64,000 nt of DNA from Glycomyces tenuis DSM 44171. GTDB lineage: Bacteria; Actinomycetota; Actinomycetes; Mycobacteriales; Micromonosporaceae. The first letter of the stretch is position 1. Every line of letters starts with the position of its first letter. Both the position numbers and the translations under genes were made by a program. Under the pieces are notes generated by a model that was given only the letters and a program-made list of their open reading frames with translations, was not told where the DNA came from and did no database searches. Location: contig NZ_ATYW01000023.1 in the NCBI RefSeq assembly GCF_000427885.1, positions 1-64,000 on the forward strand, written 5' to 3'. Positions 33,569 to 42,575 of the stretch are shown piece by piece.

Positions 33569-35073
33569 GACTTGCGGGCCCGTTTCATCTGGTACATCGC
33601 CTGGTCGGCGGCCCACAGCGTCTGCGCGGGGTTGCCGCCGGGCACCAGCCGGGCCCAGCCGATCGAGACGTCGACCGGCGTGCCGGGGACCGAGTACTCC
33701 CAGTTCTCGGCGGCCACCGCCACGCGGATGCGCTCCGAGACCGCGTCGGCGTCGACCTCGTTCGCGCCGGGCAGCACCAGGATGAACTCGTCGCCTCCGG
33801 TGCGCGCCAACAGGTCTCCTGAGCGCACGACGCTCGACAGCAGCGCCGCCACCCGCTGGAGGATCGCGTCGCCCGCCTGGTGGCCGTGCGTGTCGTTGAC
33901 GGCCTTGAAGCCGTCCAGGTCCAGCACCGCGATCATGCCGTCGCCTTCGACGTCGGCGAGGAAGGAGTCGAGCCGGCGCCGGTTCGGCAGCCCGGTCAGG
34001 TCGTCGGTGTTGGCCCGGTCGGCCCAGCCGGCGGCGGCCTGGCGCAGCTGGTCGTGGTCCACCAGCGCCGCGGCCGAGTCCAGGTAGATGGTGTGGAACT
34101 CGTTGATCTGCTTGTACAGCGCGTACGTGGTGGCGTGGGCGGCCAGGATCGACTCGGCGTGGTCGCCCTTGGCGACCAGCGCGAGGGAGCGCAGGTGCTC
34201 GGGCTCCATGACGCCGACCGTCTCGTCGCCGATCTCGCGCTCCTCGAGCGTCGACAGGGCCTCGGGCCCGCGGCCCTGGGCGATGAGCCGCGAGGCCCGC
34301 GCCAGCGCGCGCAGGTCGAGCGCCTCGGCCGAGGAGGTCGTGGGGGACAGCATCTGCTCGACGGTCCACCGCTCGGAGAAGCCGAGCAGGCTGAGGCGGG
34401 CGAGCGCGTAGTGGATCCACTCGAGTTCGCGCTTGTCGAGCTCGTGCAGGTGGGGCTTGACGCGGCGCAGCTCCTTGCCGAGCAGGCCGATGCAGGCGTG
34501 CGGGTCGCCGCTGTAGTAGCACAGCAGGGCTTCGCGGACGCGGATCTCGACGCCCTCGACCGAGGAGCGCGGGATGCCGATGCGCTCGGCGAGCATGTGG
34601 CACTGGTCGAGGGCCTCGGTGGACTGCTGCTGGTAGCCGCAGTTGCTCATGACGACGGCGAGGTCGTACCAGGCGTCGACGGCGGCCTGGCTGGCCTCGT
34701 TCATCGAGCGCAGGGCGCGGCGGGCGAGCACGAGGTGCTGGGCGGTGAAATGGAGCGACTTGACGTGGTGGTGGTGGTACCAGGCGGCGAGGGCGTGGAA
34801 CTTGCCGGTCAGCCGGTAGTCGCGGCAGCGGCGGACGGCGGAGTTCGACTGGTCGAGGGTCGTGGGGATCTTGGCGATGGCGCGCTGGTCGATCTGGCCT
34901 TGGAGGATGAACAGCCAGGCCTGGGCCCGGCGCTGCGCGGTCGATGCGTTGTAGGCGATGGTGGTGGCGCTGTCGACGGCCTCGGACACCCGCCCCGATC
35001 CCATCAGCGTGCGCAGGCGACGGTATTCCTCGACATAATCACGCGCAGGTGTGGTCTCCCTCCATGGCGTCAC
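33562..35073 (-). CDS. Diguanylate cyclase with TPR-like N-terminal part
   Basis: A 503-residue soluble protein. Residues about 1-335 are helical pairs resembling TPR repeats and have no membrane segment. The GGDEF domain (about 345-503) starts DDLTGLPNRRRLDSFLADV and has the intact active motif TGGDEF. RSGD five residues before it matches the RxxD inhibitory site. The product c-di-GMP controls development in actinomycetes. The start is GTG 35073. Confidence 0.92.
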   Translation of the reverse strand: MTPWRETTPARDYVEEYRRLRTLMGSGRVSEAVDSATTIAYNASTAQRRAQAWLFILQGQIDQRAIAKIPTTLDQSNSAVRRCRDYRLTGKFHALAAWYHHHHVKSLHFTAQHLVLARRALRSMNEASQAAVDAWYDLAVVMSNCGYQQQSTEALDQCHMLAERIGIPRSSVEGVEIRVREALLCYYSGDPHACIGLLGKELRRVKPHLHELDKRELEWIHYALARLSLLGFSERWTVEQMLSPTTSSAEALDLRALARASRLIAQGRGPEALSTLEEREIGDETVGVMEPEHLRSLALVAKGDHAESILAAHATTYALYKQINEFHTIYLDSAAALVDHDQLRQAAAGWADRANTDDLTGLPNRRRLDSFLADVEGDGMIAVLDLDGFKAVNDTHGHQAGDAILQRVAALLSSVVRSGDLLARTGGDEFILVLPGANEVDADAVSERIRVAVAAENWEYSVPGTPVDVSIGWARLVPGGNPAQTLWAADQAMYQMKRARKSY

Positions 35074-35282
35074 AGCCCTATCCTGCCACCCTGAGGCGGA
35101 TATAGCTAGTGCACTGCTCGCTTTCGCGGAGGGCGCGGCCCGATGCGCATGGGCACGAATCGATCCGCGCGCGGCCGGGGTGCGACCGGGGCGCCGTGCG
35201 CTGGGCCTTCACGTCTCAGACCGGCCATGTGAGGACCGTTTCGGCGTTAGAGTGAGGCGGAACGCACCTGTGGCGAGGGGAG

Positions 35283-36245
35283 GTGTGGGCCTTGTTCTCG
35301 AGGCTCCGCGGCGACTTCGTGGACATCGTCGAGCGGCCCGAGGAGGCGCTCGGCGCCCGCGTCTGGCGGTTCCCCAGGTACGACAACGAGATCAAGACGG
35401 GCGCGCGGCTGATCGTGCGCGAATGCGAGGCGGCCGTGCTCGTGGCCGAGGGGCGGGTCGCGGACGTCTTCGGCCCCGGCGCCCACACGCTCGAGCCCGA
35501 TCGCCTGCCGCGGCTCTCCTCGCTCCAGGACTGGCCGCGCGGCCGCAATGCGCCGTTCCGGGCTGAGGTGTACTTCGTGGCCTCGGGGCCCTTCGCCGAC
35601 CTCGAGTGGGCCGCGCCGGAGCCGGTGCGGGTGCACGACCCCGAGTTCGGGCGGCTCGGCGTGCACGCGGCGGGGGTCTGCGAGGCGCGGGTGGCGAACG
35701 CGGCGCGGCTGCTGCGCGAGAGCGCCGCCGCCGAGGAGGCCGACCCGGCCGAGGCGCTCGGGGCGTGGCTGCGCGGGCGGATCGGGGCGGCGTTCGCCGC
35801 GGCGGCGGCGTCGGCGGACGTGTCGGCGCGGGACATGGCGGCCGGGTGCGGCGCGCTCGGGGAGCTGCTGCGCGGGACGGTGGCGAGGCAGTTGGCCTCG
35901 GCCGGGCTCGACGTCGTCTCGTTCACGGTCGCGGAGCTGACGCTGCCGCCCGAGGTGGAGGCGGCGCTCGAGGAGCGCGCCGCCAAGGGCTCGATCGGCG
36001 ACGCGTACACCGAGACCGGGTCCAGGGAGGCGGGCGGGCACCGCGCCGGACGGCCGTCGGCCGAGTGGTACCTCGGGCTGGACGGGCACCAGGTGGGCCC
36101 CTTCGGCGAGGAGGAGCTGCGGGAGCGGGCCGCCTCGGGAGAGCTGACGCCGCAGACCCTGGTGCGGCGCTCGGGGCGGGAGGAGTGGTCGGCGGCGGGC
36201 GAGCTCCCGGAGCTGGCCGACGTCGTCGACTCGGCGCCGCGGTAG
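35283..36245 (+). CDS. SPFH-domain protein with C-terminal GYF_2-like domain
   Basis: A 320-residue protein. Residues about 1-230 resemble the bacterial SPFH/virion-core-like family (FSRLRGDFVDIVERPEEALG, GARLIVRECEAAVLVAEGRV, FGPGAHTLEPDRLPRL). Residues about 255-305 look like GYF_2/DUF4339 (AEWYLGLDGHQVGPFGEEEL, LTPQTLVRRSGREEWSAA). The function of such proteins is unknown; a scaffold at membranes is assumed. A start at TTG 35292, better spaced from GGGGAGG, is possible. Nine bases later the zinc-ribbon membrane gene begins. Confidence 0.8.
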   Translation: MWALFSRLRGDFVDIVERPEEALGARVWRFPRYDNEIKTGARLIVRECEAAVLVAEGRVADVFGPGAHTLEPDRLPRLSSLQDWPRGRNAPFRAEVYFVASGPFADLEWAAPEPVRVHDPEFGRLGVHAAGVCEARVANAARLLRESAAAEEADPAEALGAWLRGRIGAAFAAAAASADVSARDMAAGCGALGELLRGTVARQLASAGLDVVSFTVAELTLPPEVEAALEERAAKGSIGDAYTETGSREAGGHRAGRPSAEWYLGLDGHQVGPFGEEELRERAASGELTPQTLVRRSGREEWSAAGELPELADVVDSAPR

Positions 36246-36253
36246 GAGGGGCC

Positions 36254-37165
36254 GTGGTCGAGCGGATCGCCGCGCCGGGCGCCTGCCGGTGCACCACGTG
36301 CAGCGCGGCGCTGGCGGCGAGGGCCGCAGAGACGCTGCTCGCCTGCCCGTATTGCGGCACCGAGCAGCACATGCGGCGGGGGCGGCGCCTCGTCGACCGC
36401 GACTGGGCGGCGCTGGAGGCCGAGGCGCGGCGGCCGCAGGAGCTGGTGGTGCCGTTCGCAGTCGACCGGGAGGGCGCGCGGCTGGCGCTGCGGGCGTGGG
36501 CGCGGGGGCGGCGCTTCGCGCCGCGGCGGCTCCGGCGGCTCGACCGGGCCGAGACGCTCACGAGCGTCTATCTGCCGCATTGGATGTGGGGGGCGCGGAC
36601 GTGTTCGCACTACACCGGCGGCCGCGGGCGGCACCACTGGTCGGTGGACGGCCGGGGGAACCGCTTCCGGCGCACGAGCTGGGATCCGGTGCGGGGGACG
36701 GTGTCGCGCTCGTTCGCCGAGGTGGCGGTGCCTGCGACGAGGAGCGTGCCGGGGCGGCTGCTGTGGGGTCTGGCGGCCGGGCCCGCGGTGCCGTCGCGGC
36801 CGGAGCTCTTGGCCGGGCACCGCGTGGCGGACTGCGACGTGGACCCGGCGACGGGCCTGGCGGAGGCGAAGCTGAAGATGGACGAGCTGGTGCGGCGCGA
36901 GGTGCGGCGCGACATCGGCGGGGACGCGCAGCGGGTCCGCGCCGTCGACACGGAGTACGCGGACCTCAACTGCCGTCTGCTGCTGCTGCCGGTGTGGTCG
37001 GTGGAGTACACGGCGGGCGGTCGGCCGCGGCAGGTGCTGGTGGACGGCCGGACGGGCGCGGTGAGCGGGGTGCGATCGTGGAGCGCGTGGAAGCTCGGCT
37101 TCGTCCTCGCCCTGCCGTTCATTGTGACGGCCGTCGCGTCGGTTATCCTTGCGATTGCGGATTAG
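36254..37165 (+). CDS. Zinc-ribbon protein with C-terminal membrane helix
   Basis: A 303-residue protein. The first 35 residues hold four paired Cys (CRCTTC ... CPYCGTEQH) of a zinc ribbon. The middle is a beta-rich domain with WMWGARTCSHYTGGRGRHHW and LPVWSVEYTAGGRPRQVLVD. One membrane helix ends the chain (LGFVLALPFIVTAVASVILA). Such proteins commonly neighbour SPFH-GYF genes, as here, and are probably their membrane partner. GGAGGGG lies before GTG 36254. Confidence 0.75.
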   Translation: MVERIAAPGACRCTTCSAALAARAAETLLACPYCGTEQHMRRGRRLVDRDWAALEAEARRPQELVVPFAVDREGARLALRAWARGRRFAPRRLRRLDRAETLTSVYLPHWMWGARTCSHYTGGRGRHHWSVDGRGNRFRRTSWDPVRGTVSRSFAEVAVPATRSVPGRLLWGLAAGPAVPSRPELLAGHRVADCDVDPATGLAEAKLKMDELVRREVRRDIGGDAQRVRAVDTEYADLNCRLLLLPVWSVEYTAGGRPRQVLVDGRTGAVSGVRSWSAWKLGFVLALPFIVTAVASVILAIAD

Positions 37166-37313
37166 TCTCGGATTAGTCTCGATCGGTCCCCACCGCGAGC
37201 GGAGCCGGCCTCCCCCGGCGCGGCGACTTGCTCTAAGGTGCTGGACCAATGCAACCCCACCATTGGTCTGCGCGTGTACCCCGCACAGATACCGGATACC
37301 CCTGGGAGTAGTA

Positions 37314-38465
37314 GTGAGCGAGCCGATCAAGCATGCGGCCCGGGCGTCGTCCCCCTGGTGGGCGAAGGCGATGGTGATCGCCGGTGCGATAGTGATGGTC
37401 ATCTCCGGCGGCGGCGCGCTCGCCACGCAGATCAGCCTGAACCTCGTGAACAACTCCGTGGAGACCCAGGATCTCCTCGGCGACCAGCGCGTCGACAGCG
37501 AGGAGGGCGCGGACATCGAAGGGCCGCTCAACTTCCTGGTGCTGGGCACGGACGCGCGGGTGGGCGACGAGGGCGTGGCCCGCACCGACGCCGACATCAT
37601 CGTCCACATCAACGAGGACCTCACCGAGGTCAGCCTCATCTCGCTGCCGCGCGACCTGCTGGTGGAGATCCCCAGCGGCGTCCCCGCCGATGAGACGAAG
37701 CTCACTGAGGCGTTCGCCTACTCCGAGGACTGGGGCGAGTCGTTCCAGAACACCGCCGAGACGATCACGCACCTCACCGACATCCAATTCGACGGCGGCG
37801 CGATCGCGAACTTCGAGGGCTTCCTGGACCTGGTCGACGAACTGGGCACGATCGAGCTGTGCCTGTGGCACGAGATCACCTCGATCCACACCGACATCAC
37901 CTACGACGAGGGCTGCAACCGCTACGACAAGGACGCCGCGCTCGACATCGTCCGCCAGCGCTACGTCTGGGACTGGCCCGAGGACTACGAGAACGGCACC
38001 TGGGGCGACTTCGGCCGCCAGAAGATGCAGCAGCACGCCATCAAGCAGCTCCTGGTCGAGGCCAAGGCGCAGGGCTACCACACGAACCCCACCAAGGCCG
38101 TCGACCTGCTCAACAGCTTCGGCGAGTCCCTCACGATCGACCTGGGCGGCTACAAGCTCACCGACATGATCACGCAGATGGCCGACGTCGACCCGAACTC
38201 GATGATCTCGATCGGCGTGCCGTCCACGGCCGAGGAGATCAACGGCACCTCCTATGTGGTCACACACGAGGGCGAGGAGCAGATCGCGGCCGAGGCGCTG
38301 TACCAGGCGGTCCGCGACGACACGATCGCCGAGTGGATCTGCCAGTACCCCGAGTGGACCAGCGGCGACACGAAGCCCGACTGCGGCGGCACGGACGCGC
38401 CGAGCGGCGGGGCCACCGAATCGGCGGGCGCGGAGGAGGACGCCGCCGAGGACGCCGGGAATTGA
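37314..38465 (+). CDS. LCP family protein, first of a tandem pair
   Basis: A 383-residue protein with an N-terminal helix (AMVIAGAIVMVISGGGALAT) and an outside LCP domain: LNFLVLGTDARVGDEGVART, LISLPRDLLVEIPSG and LDIVRQRYVW. An unusual insert has CLWHEITSIHTDITYDEGCN, with two Cys that may form a disulfide. The end is an acidic Ser/Ala-rich tail. LCP enzymes link glycopolymers to peptidoglycan. GGGAG lies before GTG 37314. The next gene is a close relative. Confidence 0.9.
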   Translation: MSEPIKHAARASSPWWAKAMVIAGAIVMVISGGGALATQISLNLVNNSVETQDLLGDQRVDSEEGADIEGPLNFLVLGTDARVGDEGVARTDADIIVHINEDLTEVSLISLPRDLLVEIPSGVPADETKLTEAFAYSEDWGESFQNTAETITHLTDIQFDGGAIANFEGFLDLVDELGTIELCLWHEITSIHTDITYDEGCNRYDKDAALDIVRQRYVWDWPEDYENGTWGDFGRQKMQQHAIKQLLVEAKAQGYHTNPTKAVDLLNSFGESLTIDLGGYKLTDMITQMADVDPNSMISIGVPSTAEEINGTSYVVTHEGEEQIAAEALYQAVRDDTIAEWICQYPEWTSGDTKPDCGGTDAPSGGATESAGAEEDAAEDAGN

Positions 38466-38543
38466 TCGGCCGCGTCTGCAACTCCAGTCGGCCGTCAGGG
38501 CGTTATACATACCGGACGGCGCCTGTCGACCGATGGAGGGCAG

Positions 38544-39602
38544 ATGGCGATCAAGCGGGCACCCTGGTGGGCGCATGTGATGCTGTACGGGGGCGGCCTG
38601 ACCATGGTCGTCGCCGGCGGCGCGGCGGCGGTGACCCAGTACGGGGTGCACACGGCGAACACGGCGGTCGAGCAGGAGAACATCCTCGGCGACAACCAGG
38701 CCGAGATCGACGCGGACAACATGGAAGGGCCGCTTGACATCCTGGTGCTCGGCGTCGACGAGCAGGGCGGTTCGACCAGATCGGACACCATGATCATGGT
38801 GCACGTCAACCGGGAGCTGACCGAGGCCACCATGATCTCGCTGCCGCGGGACCTGTGGGTGGAGATCCCCGACTGCGGGCCCGGCTGGGGCAACAACCCC
38901 TGCGAGTTCAAGCTCAACCACGCCGCCTCCATCAGCGACGACTGGGAGGTGACCCGCGCGAACGTCGTGGAGACGATCGACGACCTCACCGGCGTCGAGT
39001 TCCACATGGCCGCGACGGCCAACTTCAACGGCTTCCTCGAGATGGTGGACCTGGTCGGCGAGATCGAGCTGTGCCCCTGGCACGAGATCACCTCGATCCA
39101 CACCGACACGGTCTTTCCCGAAGGCTGCGCCTACTACGACAAGGAGGAGGCGCTGGACCTGGTGCGGCAGCGCAAGGGCTGGAGCTGGGAATCGGACTGG
39201 GACGAGGGCCGCGGCGGCGACTTCGGCCGCCAGGAGATGCAGCAGCAGGCCATCAAGTCGCTCCTGGTCGAGGCGAAGGCCCAGGGCCTCCACACGGACC
39301 CGGCGGCCCTGACCGAGCTGCTCGACGGCTTCGGCGACTCGCTCACGCTCCACCTGCCGCAGGACGTGACGGTGACGGACCTGGTGGTGAACCTGCGCGA
39401 CATCGACCCGAACGCCATCAACACGATCCAGGTGCCGTCGAGCGCCGAGACCATCGACCACAACGGGGAGCCGCTGTCGATCGTGCGGACCCACGAGGGC
39501 GAGCAGCAGGTCGCCGCCGACGCGCTGTGGGAGGCGGTCGACAACGACACGATCGACCAGTGGATGGCCCAGTATCCCGAGTGGGTCAAGGGCGGCTCAT
39601 GA
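38544..39602 (+). CDS. LCP family protein, second of a tandem pair
   Basis: A 352-residue paralogue of the preceding protein with the same order of parts: membrane helix at about 10-32, LDILVLGVDEQGGSTRSDTM, MISLPRDLWVEIPDCG, the same Cys-bounded insert (CPWHEITSIHTDTVFPEGCA) and LDLVRQRKGW. An extra Cys pair (PDCGPGWGNNPCEFKLN) is not in its neighbour. The two genes probably arose by duplication and are co-transcribed. Confidence 0.9.
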   Translation: MAIKRAPWWAHVMLYGGGLTMVVAGGAAAVTQYGVHTANTAVEQENILGDNQAEIDADNMEGPLDILVLGVDEQGGSTRSDTMIMVHVNRELTEATMISLPRDLWVEIPDCGPGWGNNPCEFKLNHAASISDDWEVTRANVVETIDDLTGVEFHMAATANFNGFLEMVDLVGEIELCPWHEITSIHTDTVFPEGCAYYDKEEALDLVRQRKGWSWESDWDEGRGGDFGRQEMQQQAIKSLLVEAKAQGLHTDPAALTELLDGFGDSLTLHLPQDVTVTDLVVNLRDIDPNAINTIQVPSSAETIDHNGEPLSIVRTHEGEQQVAADALWEAVDNDTIDQWMAQYPEWVKGGS

Positions 39603-39613
39603 GGCCCGTCCGG

Positions 39614-40654
39614 TCAGCCGTTCGGGAGGATGACCGCCCGCCCGTTGATCTGCCCGTGGTGCAGCCGCTCGTAGGCGCGCGGCGCCTCGTCCAGTGAGTA
39701 CGTCTCCACGTGCACGTCGACCAGTCCGCTCCGGGCCAGCTCGAAGACCTCGATGAGCTCGTCCCGGCTGCCCCAGTAGGGGGCTCTGACCGTCGCCTCG
39801 TAGGGGAGCTCGCCGAAGCCGACCGGCAGCATGCCGCCGCCGATGCCGACGATCACCACGTCGGACTCCACGCCGGCGCAGGCGCCCGCGATGGCGACGG
39901 TCGGCTCGGCGCCGACGAAGTCGAACACCGCCTGCGCGCCGACCCCGCCGGTCAGCTCCTTGACGCGCTGGGCGGCGTGCTCGTCGGACATGACCGCGTC
40001 GTGCGCGCCGACCTTCCGCGCGAGGTCGAGCTTGTCCTCGTTCACGTCCAGGGCGATCACGCGCGCGGCCGTCAGCGCCCGCAGCAGCTGGACGGCCACG
40101 TGCCCGAGGCCGCCGGTGCCGATGACCACGGCGGTGCTGCCGGGCGTCAGCTTCGGCAGCGAGCCCTTGACGGCGTGGTAGGGCGTCAGGCCCGCGTCGG
40201 TGAGCGAGACGGTGCTCACCGGGTCGAGGTCCATCAGCTGCACCAGGTGCCGGGCGTCGTCGACGATCATGTACTCGGCGATCGCCCCGGGCGAGCCCAG
40301 GCCGGGCGGCCAGATGCCGAGTTCGGCGGCGCGCAGGCAGTAGTTCTCCTCCCCCGCGGCGCATTTGATGCAGCGCCCGCAGCCCCACGGGCCGTAGACG
40401 GCGACCGAGTCGCCGACCTCCACGCCCTTGACGCCGGCGCCGACCGCGGCGACCGTGCCGGCGCCCTCGTGGCCGAGGGTGAGCGGCAGCTCGTACGGCA
40501 TCTGCTCGGCGGGCCAGGACATGACGGCGATGTCGGAGTGGCACACGCCCGCGGCGGTGACCTTGAGCAGCACTTCGCCGGCCCCGGGGCCGGGCGTGGG
40601 GACGTCGACGACGACCGGGGCGGAGCCGATCTCGCGGTATTGCAGCGCCTTCAT
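39614..40654 (-). CDS. Zinc-dependent alcohol dehydrogenase
   Basis: A 346-residue MDR-family enzyme. Catalytic zinc ligands lie in GVCHSDI and LGHEGAGTV; the structural zinc has CGRCIKCAAGEENYC. The cofactor loop is GTGGLGHVAVQLL, followed by ALDVNEDKL with an acidic end that favours NAD. It interconverts alcohols and aldehydes; substrate not determinable. It is convergent with the tandem LCP genes. Confidence 0.93.
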   Translation of the reverse strand: MKALQYREIGSAPVVVDVPTPGPGAGEVLLKVTAAGVCHSDIAVMSWPAEQMPYELPLTLGHEGAGTVAAVGAGVKGVEVGDSVAVYGPWGCGRCIKCAAGEENYCLRAAELGIWPPGLGSPGAIAEYMIVDDARHLVQLMDLDPVSTVSLTDAGLTPYHAVKGSLPKLTPGSTAVVIGTGGLGHVAVQLLRALTAARVIALDVNEDKLDLARKVGAHDAVMSDEHAAQRVKELTGGVGAQAVFDFVGAEPTVAIAGACAGVESDVVIVGIGGGMLPVGFGELPYEATVRAPYWGSRDELIEVFELARSGLVDVHVETYSLDEAPRAYERLHHGQINGRAVILPNG

Positions 40655-40784
40655 GACGGGTGCCTCCTCGTGGCGTCTCCGATCCGGTCACGGTAGCAAC
40701 GGGCGTGGCCCTGATGAGGGAAGTTCGCGAAGTCGGGGTGCACCGTCCTGCCTGAAAGCGGCGTTCGGACCCGGCGGCGGACTT

Positions 40785-40790
40785 TAAGCT
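40785..40790 (+). promoter_or_regulatory. Putative -10 box of a leaderless transcript
   Basis: TAAGCT stands seven bases before GTG 40798. GGAGG is only one base from the GTG and so cannot serve it, which supports a leaderless start. Confidence 0.5.
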
Positions 40791-40797
40791 CGGAGGC

Positions 40798-41745
40798 GTG
40801 GGCGACGAGACGGGGGCGGTGAAGTCGGAGAGCGTGATCACCGTCGTGGTGGCCGCGCTGATGAACCTCGCCATCGCCGTCGCCAAGCTCGTCGCGGGCC
40901 TGCTCAGCGGCTCGGCCGCGATGGTCTCCGAGGCCGCGCACTCGGCGGCCGACACCGTCACCCAGATCATGCTGTACGCGGCGCTGCGCAACAGCGCCCG
41001 ACCGGCCGATGAGGTGCATCCGTTCGGGTACGGGCGCACCGCGTACCTGTGGGCGGTGCTGGCGGCGGCGTGCACCTTCGTGGCGGGCGGGCTGTTCTCC
41101 ATCACCCACGGCGTGCACTCGATGAGCGAGGAGGCCGAGACCGGCTTCCTGGTCTCGTACATCGTGCTCGCGATCGCCTTCGTGCTCGAAGGCGTCTCCT
41201 TCCTGCGCACGATCCGCCAGCTCCGCTCGGAGTCGAGCCGGTGGTCCACGCGGCCGCTCAGGCTGCTGCGCGTCACGCCCGACACGACGCTCAAGGCGGT
41301 CTTCCTGGAGGACTCGGCGGCGCTGATCGGGCTGCTGCTGGCCGCGCTCGGCCTGGCGCTGACCGAGATCACCGGGAACGCGTTCTTCGACGGGGCCGCG
41401 TCGGTCCTCATCGGCGTCCTGCTGCTGATCGTGGCGGTGAGCCTGGGGCGGGCGAACATCTCGCTGCTGGTCGGGCGCTCGGTGCCGCCGAGGCTGCGGG
41501 AGGTGATCCGCGCCGAGCTGGAGGCGCACGACGACATCACGGGCGTCGGGGAGCTGCTCACCCTCTACCTCGGACCGACCGAGGTGCTCGTGGCCGCCCG
41601 GGTCGACTTCCGCGACGCCGCCGGCGGCGCGGCGATCGAGCGGACGGGCCGCTCGGCTGAGGCGCGGCTGCGCGAGCGCTTCCCTTCGATCCGGTACGTC
41701 TTCCTCAGCCCGTACGGGCCGTCCGACGGGGACCGGGACGGCTGA
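40798..41745 (+). CDS. Cation diffusion facilitator efflux protein
   Basis: A 315-residue transporter with six helices. The metal site of helix 2 is in SEAAHSAADTVTQI (H-x3-D) and that of helix 5 in LEDSAALIGLLLAALG. HPFGYGRTAYLWAVLAAACT is the conserved family loop. The cytoplasmic end (about 225-310) is the CDF C-terminal domain. It exports zinc, cobalt or manganese in exchange for protons. Confidence 0.92.
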   Translation: MGDETGAVKSESVITVVVAALMNLAIAVAKLVAGLLSGSAAMVSEAAHSAADTVTQIMLYAALRNSARPADEVHPFGYGRTAYLWAVLAAACTFVAGGLFSITHGVHSMSEEAETGFLVSYIVLAIAFVLEGVSFLRTIRQLRSESSRWSTRPLRLLRVTPDTTLKAVFLEDSAALIGLLLAALGLALTEITGNAFFDGAASVLIGVLLLIVAVSLGRANISLLVGRSVPPRLREVIRAELEAHDDITGVGELLTLYLGPTEVLVAARVDFRDAAGGAAIERTGRSAEARLRERFPSIRYVFLSPYGPSDGDRDG

Positions 41746-41746
41746 G

Positions 41747-41775
41747 GCGCGGCCGGGAGGCGATCCCGGCCGCGC
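41747..41775. terminator. Hairpin between convergent genes
   Basis: GCGCGGCCGGGA pairs perfectly with TCCCGGCCGCGC around five bases. It lies between the cation efflux gene and the DUF4097 gene. Confidence 0.85.
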
Positions 41776-41779
41776 GCCG

Positions 41780-42571
41780 TCAGGAGACGTAGCGGACCTC
41801 CAGGTTGCCGGTGGTGGTGGTCACGTCGATGACCTGTCCGTTCGTTTCGGAGGGGTCGGTGGCGATGCCGATCTCCTCCGCACCGGTGGTGGAGTCGTAC
41901 CGCACCTCGTAGGCGGTGCCGTCGTCGGGCACGAGGACGGTCACGTTGCCGGTGGTCGTGGAGATGTCGACGCCGCCGGTCAGCTCGGCGAAGGAGACGG
42001 TCACGTCGGCGGTGGTCGAGGTGATCGAGGTGTCGCTCGTGCGGAGGTTCCGGGCGTCGACCTCGCCGGTGGTGGTCTCGATGTCGAGCTCGCCGTCGAG
42101 GCCGTCGACGTCGATGTCGGCGACGCTCGTCCGCACCAGCGCAGGGGTGCCGGAGGGCACGGCGGCCGAGTAGTCGACCTCGCACTGGGCGCCGAGCAGC
42201 CAGAACAGGTAGTCCTCCCCGCACTGGGCGCGGGCCTCGAAGACGCCGTCGGCGGTCAGCTCCTCTTCGACCTGCGGCTCGGGGCCCTTCCAGTGCATGT
42301 CGCTCTCGACGCTCAGCTCCGCGCCGTCGCCGCCGGTCAGGCTCACGCTCCCCACCGCCACGTCCAGGTCCACGCCGGCGACGGACTCGTAGGTCTGGGC
42401 GCGGGAGTCGGTCTCGCGCGGCGAAGAGGCGCTCCAGATCAGCACGCCGGCCACGGCGACGACGAACAGCAGGATCACCGCGGTGAGGGCGCCGCCGACG
42501 ACCAGCCAGGCCTTGCGGCGGGGCTGCTTCGCGGGCGCCTCGGTCGGGGCATCGTTCTCGATGGTGGTCAT
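41780..42571 (-). CDS. Membrane-anchored DUF4097-type protein
   Basis: A 263-residue protein with one membrane helix (AWLVVGGALTAVILLFVVAV at 22-41) and an outside beta-helix of DUF4097 repeats (TSVADIDVDGLDGELDIETT, GEVDARNL, TADVTVSFAELTGGVDISTT, GNVTVLVP, GNLEVRYVS). A Cys pair (ARAQCGEDYLFWLLGAQCEV) could be a disulfide. It follows a response regulator gene by four bases, the last gene of that operon. Proteins of this type often sit in two-component operons and may be sensor partners. Confidence 0.85.
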   Translation of the reverse strand: MTTIENDAPTEAPAKQPRRKAWLVVGGALTAVILLFVVAVAGVLIWSASSPRETDSRAQTYESVAGVDLDVAVGSVSLTGGDGAELSVESDMHWKGPEPQVEEELTADGVFEARAQCGEDYLFWLLGAQCEVDYSAAVPSGTPALVRTSVADIDVDGLDGELDIETTTGEVDARNLRTSDTSITSTTADVTVSFAELTGGVDISTTTGNVTVLVPDDGTAYEVRYDSTTGAEEIGIATDPSETNGQVIDVTTTTGNLEVRYVS

Positions 42572-42575
42572 TCGT

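Noticed and set aside
31409-34603. Long minus-strand frame across the peptidase and symporter genes
   Set aside because: Its composition is that of antisense GC-rich DNA, and it crosses three genes with clear families.
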